Assembly (NCBI GenBank): GCA_965262365.1
Contig: OZ253541.1
Span: 5,766,001 to 5,830,000 of the forward strand
From: UBA6522 sp965262365
Lineage (GTDB): Bacteria > Pseudomonadota > Gammaproteobacteria > Steroidobacterales > Rariloculaceae
DNA length: 64,000 bases
Direction of reading: 5' to 3'
The notes under the pieces were generated by a model that saw only the letters and a program-made list of their open reading frames with translations, searched no databases and was not told the origin of the DNA. Numbering within the stretch: the first letter of the stretch is position 1; each line of letters begins with the position of its first letter. Of this stretch, positions 34,243-43,598 are shown piece by piece. The translations under genes were made by a program, and so were the position numbers.

Positions 34243-34647
34243 TCAGTCGGCGCCGTAGCCGACGCCCTCCCAGCCGTCGGATGGCCTGACGATGGTCAAC
34301 ATTTGCAGCCGGTTACTGCCGTCGAAGGCCACTCGCCCGGTGACCATAACGAAGTCACCCACCACAAGGTCGTCGTACTTCCAACCCCGCCGGTCCAGCT
34401 GACTCCTGTCGAGGGTTTCCGCCTGCCACATTTCCCTGTTGCCGCCTTCGTCCGTCACCTCGACGTATACGCGGGAGTGGGGATTCTGGTACCAGACTTC
34501 GGTGACGACGCCCTCGATGCTCAGGATCTTCTCCCGATCGTAGATGGACCGGTTGGAGTGATGCCCCAGGGCGATCGAGAGCGACCCGAGACATAACAGT
34601 CCCGAGGCTATCGATGCGCACGCCCTTGACCTGCGTGATTTCTTCAT
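34243..34647 (-). CDS. DUF6152-family exported protein
   Basis: A 134-residue protein from ATG 34647 with a signal peptide ending before GHHSNRSIYD, the HHS mark of DUF6152, then VEGVVTEVWYQNPHSRVYVEV, LDRSQLDRRGWKYDDLVVGD and the C-terminal WEGVGYGAD. Its ATG overlaps the stop of the upstream secreted protein (ATGA), so translation is coupled. Function unknown. Confidence 0.84.
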   Translation of the reverse strand: MKKSRRSRACASIASGLLCLGSLSIALGHHSNRSIYDREKILSIEGVVTEVWYQNPHSRVYVEVTDEGGNREMWQAETLDRSQLDRRGWKYDDLVVGDFVMVTGRVAFDGSNRLQMLTIVRPSDGWEGVGYGAD

Positions 34648-35291
34648 TCCTCCAATCCCGTTTGCGAGGGATCGCTGACGGTGCATTCGGAATCCCTGAT
34701 TTCGTAATCGCTGCGAACGTAGACTTGCGATACGGTCCACGGTTCGCGATAGAAATTGGGATCGTCGAACGTGTAATCGACGGTCAGCTTGCTTTCGTCC
34801 TCGCTCAGGCTGTACCGCTCGGTGAGGCGCAGGTCACTCGAATAGGGCAAACCCTGGAAGCGAACGAAGCCACTCTCGAGGTTGGCCGTTTCGACGACGA
34901 GGGTGTCACCCTCCCAGCGGCCGATCGACCGCCCCATCAACGAAGGAAAGGTGTCGATATGACCCCTGCCGTCCGTGTAGATGCGTCTCACCTTGTTGTC
35001 GAACTCGTAGAGGACCAGGACGCGTCCGTCCGTCTGGTAGATCTCGATCAACCACATCCCCGAAAGGATGCGGCCGAGGGGGTAGACGCATCGAAGCCCG
35101 GTGTCGTGTTCCGGACCCCATGCGTCCTGCAGGGCCCGGCCCTCCGGTGTAAAGGGTTGGTCCAGCGACCATCCCACCCAGTCTTCCGGTCCCCAGACAC
35201 CCGAGAATCCCGGTGGTCCCACCTGGGCGACAGCGAGCCCCGGACAGACGACCGGCAAGAGCATCAGCAGGTTGCGAACGCTCCGTGTCAC
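34644..35291 (-). CDS. Secreted protein of the DUF6152-associated type
   Basis: A 215-residue protein with a signal peptide (MTRSVRNLLMLLPVVCPGLAVA) and mature start VGPPGFSGVWGPEDW. The SIGRWEGDTLVVET motif is shared with the fragment at 22323-22831, and the two are clearly related in their C-terminal halves. It has no catalytic motif. Expected in the periplasm, with its product translated just before DUF6152. The pairing recurs, so the two probably act together. Confidence 0.78.
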   Translation of the reverse strand: MTRSVRNLLMLLPVVCPGLAVAQVGPPGFSGVWGPEDWVGWSLDQPFTPEGRALQDAWGPEHDTGLRCVYPLGRILSGMWLIEIYQTDGRVLVLYEFDNKVRRIYTDGRGHIDTFPSLMGRSIGRWEGDTLVVETANLESGFVRFQGLPYSSDLRLTERYSLSEDESKLTVDYTFDDPNFYREPWTVSQVYVRSDYEIRDSECTVSDPSQTGLEE

Positions 35292-35420
35292 TGAACCGTT
35301 GATCTCCGCTACGGTGGGGTCGCGGAAGAATAGCAGGCTGGCGCCGTTTTCGTCACGGTTTCAGGACTGATATCCTCACGCTAGACTCCATATCAATTCC
35401 GAACCTCCCGGAGAAGCCAG

Positions 35421-37541
35421 ATGTTCCGGCGTATGTCCTTGTTTTCCGGCCTCGCCATGGCAGCGCTTGTGTCGTCCGGCGCTTCGGCCGAGATCGTCTA
35501 TCCGCAGACGCGCACCGTCGGCGTCGAGGATGAATTTCATGGTCAGACCGTAGCCGACCCCTATCGCTGGCTGGAGGATGATATCCGCGAGTCCGAAGAG
35601 GTTGCGGCCTGGGTGGAAGCGCAGAACGAAGTCGCTTTCGCGTATCTTGAGTCCATACCCGAACGCGGCGCGATTCGCGAGCGCTTGCAGGCGCTGTGGG
35701 ACTATGAACGCTTCGGGACGCCCCGCAAGCAAGCCGGGCGCTATTTCTTCACCAGGAACGACGGCCTTCAGGACCAGTCGATCCTGTATAAACAGGCGAC
35801 ACTGGAGTCCGCGCCGGAAGTCCTGATCGATCCGAACTCATGGTCCGAGGACGGCACAGTCTCACTGGGCTCGTGGGTCGTGAGCGAGGACGGTCGTTAC
35901 CTGGCGTATGCGAAACGTCTGGCGGGAAGCGACTGGAGCGAATGGTTCGTGCGTGACATCGGCACCGGGCAGGACCTTGCGGACCGCCTGCAGTGGAGCA
36001 AGTTCTCCACGGCGAGCTGGACCCGGGACAGCCGCGGATTCTTCTATACCCGCTTTCCGGAACCGAGCAGCGGCCAGGCGTACCAGGCGCCCAATACCCA
36101 CCAGAAGGTCTACTATCATCGTCTGGGAACACCCCAGTCCGCCGATGTCCTGGTCTACGAACGTGCGGATGAGCCGGAGTGGATATTCGGCACCGGCGTC
36201 ACGGAGGATGGCCGCTACCTGGTCATCGACGTCTGGAAGGATACCGACAACAAGAACCAGGTCGTGATAAAGGACCTGTTCGAGCCCTATGGCCTGCCGA
36301 CGGCGCTGATCCCGCGGTTCGACGACGGTTTCGAATTCATCGGCAACGACGGGCAGTTGTTCTACTTCCAGACGGACTTTCTGGCCCCGAAGGGTCGCGT
36401 CATCGCCATCGACCTGGACGATTCCGCCGAAGCCTCCTGGCGGGAAATCATCCCCGAGGCCGAGGAGACGTTGCGTGATGTGGACTTCGTGGGCGGCGTG
36501 CTGATCGCTTCCTATCTGAGGGACGTAGCCAGCCATGTCAGCATTTTCCGAACCGACGGCACGCATCTGCGGGACGTGGAGTTTCCCGGTCTCGGGACGG
36601 TTCAAGGCTTTAACGGGGGACACTCCGATACCGAGACGTTCTACAGGTTTTCAAGTTTCAACCGGCCGGCGAGCATCTATCGATACGACATCATCACCGG
36701 CGAGAGCACGCTCTGGCGCCAACCCGATGTGGATTTCGACTCGCAGGACTACGTTGTCCGGCAAGTTTTCTACGAGAGCAGGGACGGTACGCAAGTGCCC
36801 ATGTTCATCACTCATCGCCGCGACGTGGAACTCGACGGCAATCGGCCCACGCTGCTCTACGGCTACGGTGGTTTCAACATTTCCCAGTTGCCGTCATTTT
36901 CGGCAGCCCGCCTCGGATGGATGGAGATGGGCGGCGTCTACGCGCAACCGAATCTCCGCGGCGGCGGGGAGTATGGCGAGGCGTGGCATCAAGCCGGCAA
37001 GACGCTGGACAAGCAGAATGTCTTCGATGACTTCATCGCCGCCGCCGAGTGGTTGATCGCCAACGACTATACCCGGCCGGAGAAGCTGGCGATTCAGGGT
37101 CGAAGCAATGGCGGTCTGCTGGTGGGCGCGGCCATGACGCAGCGGCCCGACCTGTTCGGCGCGGCGCTGCCGGCCGTGGGCGTGATGGACATGCTGCGGT
37201 ATCACCGCTTCACGGCGGGCCGATACTGGGTGGAGGAATACGGCGACGTCGACGATCCGGATCAGTTCGGGGCGCTGCGCGCCTATTCGCCTTATCACAA
37301 TCTGCATCGTGGAACGACGTATCCGGCCACCCTGGTGACAACGGCGGATACGGACGACAGGGTCGTGCCCGGGCACAGCTTCAAGTTTGCCGCGGCACTT
37401 CAGGCGGCCCACGAAGGCGAGCCGCCGGTACTGATCCGGGTCGAGACCGGCGCCGGACACGGCAGCGGCAAACCCACGAGCAAGATCATCGACGAATACG
37501 CCGACATGTGGGCGTTCCTGGCGGCGACGCTGGACTTTTGA
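35421..37541 (+). CDS. Exported prolyl oligopeptidase (S9A family)
   Basis: A 706-residue serine peptidase with a signal peptide (SLFSGLAMAALVSSGASA), an N-terminal region starting VADPYRWLEDD, a seven-bladed propeller and an alpha/beta hydrolase C-terminal domain. The catalytic triad is visible: Ser562 in IQGRSNGGLLVG, Asp in TADTDDRVVPGHSFK, His in GAGHGSGKPTSK. It cuts short peptides after proline in the periplasm. Its start has GGAG upstream. A TonB-dependent receptor follows 232 bp later, so peptide uptake is a reasonable setting. Confidence 0.93.
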   Translation: MFRRMSLFSGLAMAALVSSGASAEIVYPQTRTVGVEDEFHGQTVADPYRWLEDDIRESEEVAAWVEAQNEVAFAYLESIPERGAIRERLQALWDYERFGTPRKQAGRYFFTRNDGLQDQSILYKQATLESAPEVLIDPNSWSEDGTVSLGSWVVSEDGRYLAYAKRLAGSDWSEWFVRDIGTGQDLADRLQWSKFSTASWTRDSRGFFYTRFPEPSSGQAYQAPNTHQKVYYHRLGTPQSADVLVYERADEPEWIFGTGVTEDGRYLVIDVWKDTDNKNQVVIKDLFEPYGLPTALIPRFDDGFEFIGNDGQLFYFQTDFLAPKGRVIAIDLDDSAEASWREIIPEAEETLRDVDFVGGVLIASYLRDVASHVSIFRTDGTHLRDVEFPGLGTVQGFNGGHSDTETFYRFSSFNRPASIYRYDIITGESTLWRQPDVDFDSQDYVVRQVFYESRDGTQVPMFITHRRDVELDGNRPTLLYGYGGFNISQLPSFSAARLGWMEMGGVYAQPNLRGGGEYGEAWHQAGKTLDKQNVFDDFIAAAEWLIANDYTRPEKLAIQGRSNGGLLVGAAMTQRPDLFGAALPAVGVMDMLRYHRFTAGRYWVEEYGDVDDPDQFGALRAYSPYHNLHRGTTYPATLVTTADTDDRVVPGHSFKFAAALQAAHEGEPPVLIRVETGAGHGSGKPTSKIIDEYADMWAFLAATLDF

Positions 37542-37773
37542 TCTGGATATCTCGCTGCCATGGCACCCTCGCCATCCTGCCGCAGGTGTTGCGTCGCGGC
37601 GACTTGTTGCGTTTGAAAGGCGAGCTTGCTAACCTTGATTTCGAATCATGGAATACGCTACTAAGCGTAATCAGAAGAAATAGTCGTAATTCCAAGTGGT
37701 GGGAAATAGGCTCGACCCTATAGCCCGCCAAGACTAGAAAATGCCAATCCATTCATGAGCCGGGGGAGCTGAA

Positions 37774-40698
37774 ATGGACTTTTCCTTTAAGAGAACACCG
37801 ATCGCCGCTGCGATCGCCGCTGCCTTTGCGAGTGCGCCAACGATTGCTCAGGAAACTGAAATTGTTGACCAGCAAGAAATCGAGGAGATTGTAGTCACCG
37901 GCTCCCGAATCAGAAGAACCGATTTGACGGCGCCGAGCCCGTTATCGGTCGTATCCGCGGAGCAAATCGCGGAGACGGGAACGGTCACCATCGATTCGAT
38001 CCTGAACGAGATGCCTCAGGTCATGCCCGGCTGGACGAATACGTCCAACTTCCCCGGCACCGGGACGGCCACAGTGGATCTTCGCGGCCTGGGAGCCAGG
38101 CGCACATTGGTGCTGGTCAATGGCAAGCGGTATATCCCGACCACCGGGGATGGTGTCGTGGACATCACCGGGATACCGACAGCACTGGTGGACCGCGTTG
38201 AAGTCATGACCGGCGGCGCCTCAGCCGTGTACGGTTCCGATGCGATCGCGGGCGTCGTCAATTTCATTCTCGACAATGAGTACGAGGGATTCGAACTTGG
38301 TGGTTCCTATGATCTGACAACCGATTATGGCGACGGTGATATCTATTCCATCAATGCCAAATTCGGTGTAAACACGGCCGACGACAGGGGAAACATTACC
38401 GTATTTGCCGGGTATACAAGCCGGAGTGAAATCCTTCAGGGAGCCCGCTCGTATACCGAGTTTGCGTTGGATGACAAGATTGTAGATGGCGTGCCGCAGC
38501 TCGTTCCCGGCGGCAGTTCCTCGACCTTAGGCAGCCGTCTGTTTCTCGACAGGAGCGCCATACCTGCAGATATTCCAAACAACCTTAACGGAAATCCAAA
38601 CAGTATTACGTTCGATAACGGGGAGCCGTTAGCGTGGAACGATCCTCAGGACCGTTACAATTACGCGCCGCCCAGTTACCTGCAGGTGCCTCAGGAGCGT
38701 TTCCAGACGCACTTGTTCGCAACCCATGAGGTCAATCCGAAAGTCAATCTTTCGCTCGAGGCGATGTACATGCATCAGGAAGCGGACACGCAATTCGCAC
38801 CTCAACCCAGATCCGTCAGGTCCCGTGACCGTTTTGACCTGAATTTCATGGACAATCCATTCCTCTCCGATTATGCAAAGGACATCATGGCTGCGTCCGA
38901 GCTCATTACCGATGCCAAAGCCGGCCTGCCGACGGGCGATGGCATTGTCCGTATTGGCTGGCTTGGTCACCGCGTCGCCTCGAATGGCCCGCGCATACAG
39001 AAACGTCGATTCGATGTCTGGCGAACGTTATTCTCCGCCGATGGTGAAATCAATCCCAATTGGGAATACGAAATTTACTATTCACGCGGTGGCAGTTCCA
39101 CAGCATATCGAGAGGCCAATCGAATCCACGTGGACAAGTGGAAACAGGCACTCAATGCCGTCACGGATCCCGATACGGGCCAGCCGGTCTGCCTGGATCG
39201 GTCGGGTGGCTGTGCGCCTGTAAACATTTGGGGCAGGGATCTGATTTCGACGGACGCAATCAACTTCGTCAAGACGGCTTTCAACTTCTGGGACATATAT
39301 GAACAGCAGACCGCCGGTCTGACTTTCGTCGGTGATATGCCGAACGCCGGTCTTGAGGCCGGCCCCATCGGCGTTGCGTACGGCGTGGAATGGCGTGACG
39401 AGCATTTCACATCCGAACCTGGTGGCAATGCGATGATCGGCGATGCCAACAGGCTGCCAACGGACGGAGGGTACGACGTAACGGAGGCTTTTGCTGAAAT
39501 CAATATCCCTCTCCTGGCGAACGCGCCGGGGGCCGACTATCTGGCCTTCAACGCCGCCGCCCGTGCGGCAAATTACTCCACGGTCGGCGATGTCAGTACG
39601 TGGAAGTACGGCTTTGAGTGGTCCCCATCATTCGCTGATGGGCTACGGTTCCGCGGCGGCCAGCAGCGATCCATTCGGGCGCCGAACGTTGTTGAGTTGT
39701 TTGCCCCGGAAGAGGGTGCGGGCCTGACCATCTATCAGGATCCTTGCGATGAGGGATCAGGCCTCCTGAAGAACGCCGAGCAGCAGGCATTCTGTAATGA
39801 TTGGGGCGCTGAGACCGGTTTCGTGCAAGTGAACGGAACGGTCGGCGGGCTTAGAAACAGCAATGCGAATCTGGATCCCGAAGTAGCCGATACCTGGACG
39901 GCGGGGTTCGTATATCAGCCAGTGGCTTTGCAGGCCAATGAATTCGCCATAACGGCGGATTACTTCAGTATCGAAATTTTGGACGCAGTCGCGCCTTTCG
40001 GTGGCGGCATCGACAATAACATCACCTCGTGTTTCTTCTCCCTCAACCTGATCAGCGAGTTCTGCTCAAACGTTCATCGGGACGCGACCGGAAATATTGA
40101 TCCAATCAATTCTCAGTTGACAAACGTGTCCTTGAAGAATGTCTCGGGTGTCGACATGCAGATGGACGTTGCGTTTGACATGGGTTCGATGCCCGGCAGG
40201 ATGAATGTGTTCCTCCTGTCGACGTATCAATTCGACAACGGTTTTCAGGCAACCGAACTGCTGCCGTTTATCGAGTGTGCAGGCAAGTTCGGCGTACCGT
40301 GCGGTGGTGAAATCGCCGGTACCGCTTCAGCGCGATGGCAGACCAACACAAGGTTCACGTGGCGCAATGGGCCGTATCAGGTTGCGCTCAACTGGAGATG
40401 GATTGAAGGCATGACGGATGCGAGGATCGAGCGCGTGGCGGCGTTCGGTCTCCCGACGCAGCCGATCATAGACAACATTCCGGCGGATGCCATATCGACC
40501 CCTGACTACAACTATGTGGACATCAGCGGTGTGTGGCAAATCAACGATACGATCACGCTCAGGGTAGGTCTTGACAACGCATTTGCCAAGGAGCCGCCAC
40601 TCATGGGAGATGCGCAGATTCAAAGCAATACCGAGCCCGGAACCTATGATGTCCTCGGCCGCCGGCTCTGGGTGAATTTCGATTTCCTGAATCTCTGA
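37774..40698 (+). CDS. TonB-dependent outer-membrane receptor
   Basis: A 974-residue protein: signal peptide (FKRTPIAAAIAAAFASAPTIAQ), TonB-box-like EEIVVTGSRIRRTD, plug domain with LRGLGARRTLVLVNGKRY and GGASAVYGSDAIAGVVNFIL, and a beta-barrel ending in LWVNFDFLNL. Proteins of this subfamily often take up peptides, oligosaccharides or other large molecules. There is no Fur-like clue to iron. The gene stands between the S9 peptidase and the convergent amino-acid-type catabolic cluster, suggesting an importer for its substrate. Confidence 0.92.
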   Translation: MDFSFKRTPIAAAIAAAFASAPTIAQETEIVDQQEIEEIVVTGSRIRRTDLTAPSPLSVVSAEQIAETGTVTIDSILNEMPQVMPGWTNTSNFPGTGTATVDLRGLGARRTLVLVNGKRYIPTTGDGVVDITGIPTALVDRVEVMTGGASAVYGSDAIAGVVNFILDNEYEGFELGGSYDLTTDYGDGDIYSINAKFGVNTADDRGNITVFAGYTSRSEILQGARSYTEFALDDKIVDGVPQLVPGGSSSTLGSRLFLDRSAIPADIPNNLNGNPNSITFDNGEPLAWNDPQDRYNYAPPSYLQVPQERFQTHLFATHEVNPKVNLSLEAMYMHQEADTQFAPQPRSVRSRDRFDLNFMDNPFLSDYAKDIMAASELITDAKAGLPTGDGIVRIGWLGHRVASNGPRIQKRRFDVWRTLFSADGEINPNWEYEIYYSRGGSSTAYREANRIHVDKWKQALNAVTDPDTGQPVCLDRSGGCAPVNIWGRDLISTDAINFVKTAFNFWDIYEQQTAGLTFVGDMPNAGLEAGPIGVAYGVEWRDEHFTSEPGGNAMIGDANRLPTDGGYDVTEAFAEINIPLLANAPGADYLAFNAAARAANYSTVGDVSTWKYGFEWSPSFADGLRFRGGQQRSIRAPNVVELFAPEEGAGLTIYQDPCDEGSGLLKNAEQQAFCNDWGAETGFVQVNGTVGGLRNSNANLDPEVADTWTAGFVYQPVALQANEFAITADYFSIEILDAVAPFGGGIDNNITSCFFSLNLISEFCSNVHRDATGNIDPINSQLTNVSLKNVSGVDMQMDVAFDMGSMPGRMNVFLLSTYQFDNGFQATELLPFIECAGKFGVPCGGEIAGTASARWQTNTRFTWRNGPYQVALNWRWIEGMTDARIERVAAFGLPTQPIIDNIPADAISTPDYNYVDISGVWQINDTITLRVGLDNAFAKEPPLMGDAQIQSNTEPGTYDVLGRRLWVNFDFLNL

Positions 40699-40723
40699 TC
40701 TGGCGTCGATCCGTTTTGCGGTT

Positions 40724-40754
40724 GCCACGCGCCTCGTGGCGCGGAGGCGTCCGC
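40724..40754. terminator. Two adjacent hairpins between convergent genes
   Basis: GCCACG-CGCCT-CGTGGC (40724-40740) is followed directly by GCGGA-GGCG-TCCGC (40741-40754). They sit between the TonB receptor stop and the 2OG oxygenase stop, so a bidirectional termination role fits. There is no clear U-tract. Confidence 0.4.
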
Positions 40755-40768
40755 GAGGTCAGAATATT

Positions 40769-41485
40769 CTATCTTCTGAACCACCCTATGATGCTGTAAC
40801 GCCCTTCCCGGGCGAAGGGCGTTACATAGCTGACGGCGTGCTGCGCCGGGATCTTGAACAGATTGAGCGCGTTGAATTTAGGCATGTATCCTTCGTCGAC
40901 ATGTCCTTCCTCATCCAGGAAGTGAAGGATTCCGCCGTAGTCGGCACGCCAATTCGGTGTGAAGTTGAATGTATAGGCTACCAGGCGACCGGTTCGCTCG
41001 ACATCATCATTGTGGGTGGTCAGGAAATGCCCCGGTCTGTAAAGCGTCGCCTGACAATCTGCAAACCTGATTTCCTCCATCCGGGTAATTGCCCTGATCA
41101 GATCCAGTAATTCACTGGAATTGACGAAGTCCTGGAAGGCATTCAGCTTGACGCTCGGATTGGACTGCTGCTCAACAGCATCGCTAATGGAATAATTCAG
41201 AAACAAATACTGGAAATTCGATCGTGCGTTGTGCTGCAGTCGCTCAACGATCAGGGCTTTCTTGTCGTCGGGCAGTACGGCAAGCTGATCCCGGTGCAGG
41301 TCGTAGGTTTTCGCTCCATCGTTAAAATGCGCTTGCCACGGCACTTCATTACGCAAGAGTTCCAGGATACGTTCGGCAGATTCGAGCGTCAGTATTGCAG
41401 GTATGTGGACTCGCTCGTGACGCTGAAATATGTCCCTGTAAAGAACCGTATCCAGATCGGGATTTAGTTGAATGTCGAGGGTCAT
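40769..41485 (-). CDS. 2-oxoglutarate/Fe(II) oxygenase (prolyl-hydroxylase-like)
   Basis: A 238-residue protein with a 2OG-Fe(II) dioxygenase fold. The iron triad is His158 and Asp160 in FLTTHNDD and His216 in IPAQHAVSYV; an arginine for 2OG binding follows in the REGRY segment. LYRPGHFLTTHND and YGGILHFL resemble SM-20/PKHD-type hydroxylases. It hydroxylates a protein or small molecule using 2OG and O2. It is the last gene of the minus-strand cluster, 6 bp after the aldehyde dehydrogenase stop. Substrate unknown. Confidence 0.83.
   Translation of the reverse strand: MTLDIQLNPDLDTVLYRDIFQRHERVHIPAILTLESAERILELLRNEVPWQAHFNDGAKTYDLHRDQLAVLPDDKKALIVERLQHNARSNFQYLFLNYSISDAVEQQSNPSVKLNAFQDFVNSSELLDLIRAITRMEEIRFADCQATLYRPGHFLTTHNDDVERTGRLVAYTFNFTPNWRADYGGILHFLDEEGHVDEGYMPKFNALNLFKIPAQHAVSYVTPFAREGRYSIIGWFRR
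40796..40825. other. Perfect 12-bp-stem palindrome inside the 2OG oxygenase gene
   Basis: GTAACGCCCTTC, loop CCGGGC, GAAGGGCGTTAC, all perfectly paired and lying within the last 20 codons of the oxygenase (residues ~221-230, VTPFAREGRY). A hairpin of this strength in coding sequence can hardly be chance at this position; it could slow 3' decay of the mRNA or be part of the transcription end. Confidence 0.6.
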
Positions 41486-41491
41486 CGCGCA

Positions 41492-42949
41492 TTATGCCGT
41501 GTTAATCCACACACTCTTGACCTGCAGATATTCCTTGATCATTTCCGAACCGTTCTCACGGCCGATTCCGCTCGCCTTGTAGCCCCCGGCGGGGGACATG
41601 ACACTGACATTCTTGTAGTGATTGACGTACACCGTGCCACACTCCAATTTGTTTGAAATGCGATGGGCGCGCCGAAGATCCGATGTCCATACGCCCGCCG
41701 CCAGCCCGTAGTCAATGTCATTGGCGATCCGAATGGCTTCGTCATCCGTCGAAAACGGCATGACTGAAAGCACGGGTCCAAAGATCTCCTCGCGAGCGAT
41801 GCGCATGGAAGGTCGAACTTCCGTAAATATCGTCGGTTCGATGAACCATCCGGATTCGCATCCCTCTCGGCGCGAACGGGTCCCCCCATACAGGCAATGC
41901 GCTCCTTCCGCCTTGCCGATTTCAATATATTGCAGGATCTTGTTGAATTGGGGCTCGTTCGAAACAGGCCCGATCTCGGTGGTGCGATCAAAGGGATCAC
42001 CGAATTTGAACCGGTCGATCTGTTCGATCAAGAGACTCAGGAAGTCGTCCTGGATACTCTCGTGCAGCAACAGTCGCGACCCTGCGACGCAACTCTGCCC
42101 ATTCAGCATGAATATTCCCGAGGCTACACCGCGTGCCGACGTCTCAAGACTAGCGTCTTCGCAGACAATCTGGGCGGATTTCCCTCCCAGTTCCAGCGCT
42201 ACTCGTTTGAAGTCCGACGCCGCTTGCCGGCCTATCCGGCGACCCGCCTCCGTGGACCCCGTAAAGCTGATTTTCGCGACCCGAGAATCTTCAACCAACG
42301 CTCGTCCGATTTCGCGAGAATGCCCCGTCACCAGGTTCACGACTCCGGGGGGTACTTCCGCCTCCTTGAACACATCCATGAACTCAATAATTGAAGCTGA
42401 AGCGTGATTCGATGGCTTTATGACGACTGTATTGCCGGCCGCGAGAAGTGGAGCAAGTTTCCAACAGGTCAGCATCAAAGGGGAATTCCAGGGTGTGATC
42501 GCAACGACTACCCCCAATGGCTCATATTTCGTGTAGTTGAATATCTGTTCCTGGTCGACGGGAATTACACGTCCTTCTATCTTGTCAATCAGTCCACCGT
42601 AGTAGTAGAACCATTCCGGCAGGCTGCGTACCTGCGCCAGCGTGTCCGAAATACACTTTCCGTTTTCGTATGTTTCGACTTCGGCGAGTCGTTTGACCTT
42701 ACTGGAAAACACGTCGCCGATACGGCGCAATACGGCTCCGCGTTTTGACGGAGCCATGCCCGGCCAACCGCTCTCCTTGAATGCTCGATGCGCGGCGCCG
42801 ATTGCGAGATCGACGTCGCGCTCGTTACAACGGGGAACCAGTGCCCACGGACGTCGTGTGAAAGGATTAATCGTTTCAAACCACTCCATTGACGAGGGGT
42901 TTACGTCGATCCCGTCAATATGGGTAAGGTAGCGTCTTAAGTTATCCAC
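41492..42949 (-). CDS. NAD(P)-dependent aldehyde dehydrogenase
   Basis: A 485-residue class I/II ALDH with the Rossmann NITPWNSPL-like ITPWNSPL, FTGSTEAGRRIG, catalytic Glu253 in VALELGGKSAQ, nucleophile Cys287 in NGQSCVAGSR and EEIFGPVLSV. It oxidises an aldehyde to the acid. In the cluster it directly follows a 2-oxo-acid decarboxylase that would supply an aldehyde. 63 bp separate the two. Substrate not readable from sequence. Confidence 0.92.
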   Translation of the reverse strand: MDNLRRYLTHIDGIDVNPSSMEWFETINPFTRRPWALVPRCNERDVDLAIGAAHRAFKESGWPGMAPSKRGAVLRRIGDVFSSKVKRLAEVETYENGKCISDTLAQVRSLPEWFYYYGGLIDKIEGRVIPVDQEQIFNYTKYEPLGVVVAITPWNSPLMLTCWKLAPLLAAGNTVVIKPSNHASASIIEFMDVFKEAEVPPGVVNLVTGHSREIGRALVEDSRVAKISFTGSTEAGRRIGRQAASDFKRVALELGGKSAQIVCEDASLETSARGVASGIFMLNGQSCVAGSRLLLHESIQDDFLSLLIEQIDRFKFGDPFDRTTEIGPVSNEPQFNKILQYIEIGKAEGAHCLYGGTRSRREGCESGWFIEPTIFTEVRPSMRIAREEIFGPVLSVMPFSTDDEAIRIANDIDYGLAAGVWTSDLRRAHRISNKLECGTVYVNHYKNVSVMSPAGGYKASGIGRENGSEMIKEYLQVKSVWINTA

Positions 42950-43012
42950 AAGCGATCAACCAGGCTGCATTCGGCTACCAAGACCAAGCGGAAAATTGAG
43001 ACACTTGCCTGT

Positions 43013-43591
43013 TCACTGTCGGGACAATCGGCGTTGAAGGGCTTCACGAAAGATCTGCCGCGATTCGGTGCTGTGAATTGCTACATAGTTCATGGGATAC
43101 GATTCCCCGGCTTCGGCCTCCAGACACACAAAAACCGGTCCCCGAGTGTGCAGAATATCTTCAATCCCGGATTCGAAGTCTTCCAACTCCGAAAACCCAA
43201 AGGTAGCCGCATAGCCCGCTTCACGTGCCAATCCAGCAAAATTTACTTTCCCGCTGCCAGGTATCGGAAATTTGCCGTTTACCTCGTAAATGCCGTTGTT
43301 GATGACGATGTGGATCAAGTTGGGCGGGGCAAGATTGACTATGGTGACCAGCGAGCCGAGATTCATCAGCAGACTACCATCCCCATCAAGTATGACGACC
43401 TTCTCGTTGGGAGCCCCGAGCGCCAATCCAAGGCCGTGCGATGAGGCTTGTCCCATCGCACCGGTACATAGGTAATTCAGTGGGTGTGGACGGATAGCCA
43501 TCCAATCGAAAGCCGCTTGATAAACCGGCACGACGATACCGTCGGGATAGTGGCGGGCAAGAACGCGTAGTGCCTGATCACGTTTCATCAT
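43013..43591 (-). CDS. TPP-dependent 2-oxo-acid decarboxylase, beta (TPP-binding) subunit
   Basis: A ~192-residue protein from ATG 43591 (a TTG at 43618 lies inside the alpha gene). It holds the TPP/Mg motif GDGSLLMNLGSLVTIVN (70-86) and the closing NN (98-99), the C-terminal half of phosphonopyruvate / sulfopyruvate decarboxylases. It needs the alpha subunit to act. In the ComDE and related split enzymes the two halves are separate genes like this. The spacing of 7 bp to alpha supports co-translation. Confidence 0.86.
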   Translation of the reverse strand: MMKRDQALRVLARHYPDGIVVPVYQAAFDWMAIRPHPLNYLCTGAMGQASSHGLGLALGAPNEKVVILDGDGSLLMNLGSLVTIVNLAPPNLIHIVINNGIYEVNGKFPIPGSGKVNFAGLAREAGYAATFGFSELEDFESGIEDILHTRGPVFVCLEAEAGESYPMNYVAIHSTESRQIFREALQRRLSRQ

Positions 43592-43598
43592 TTCGTTG

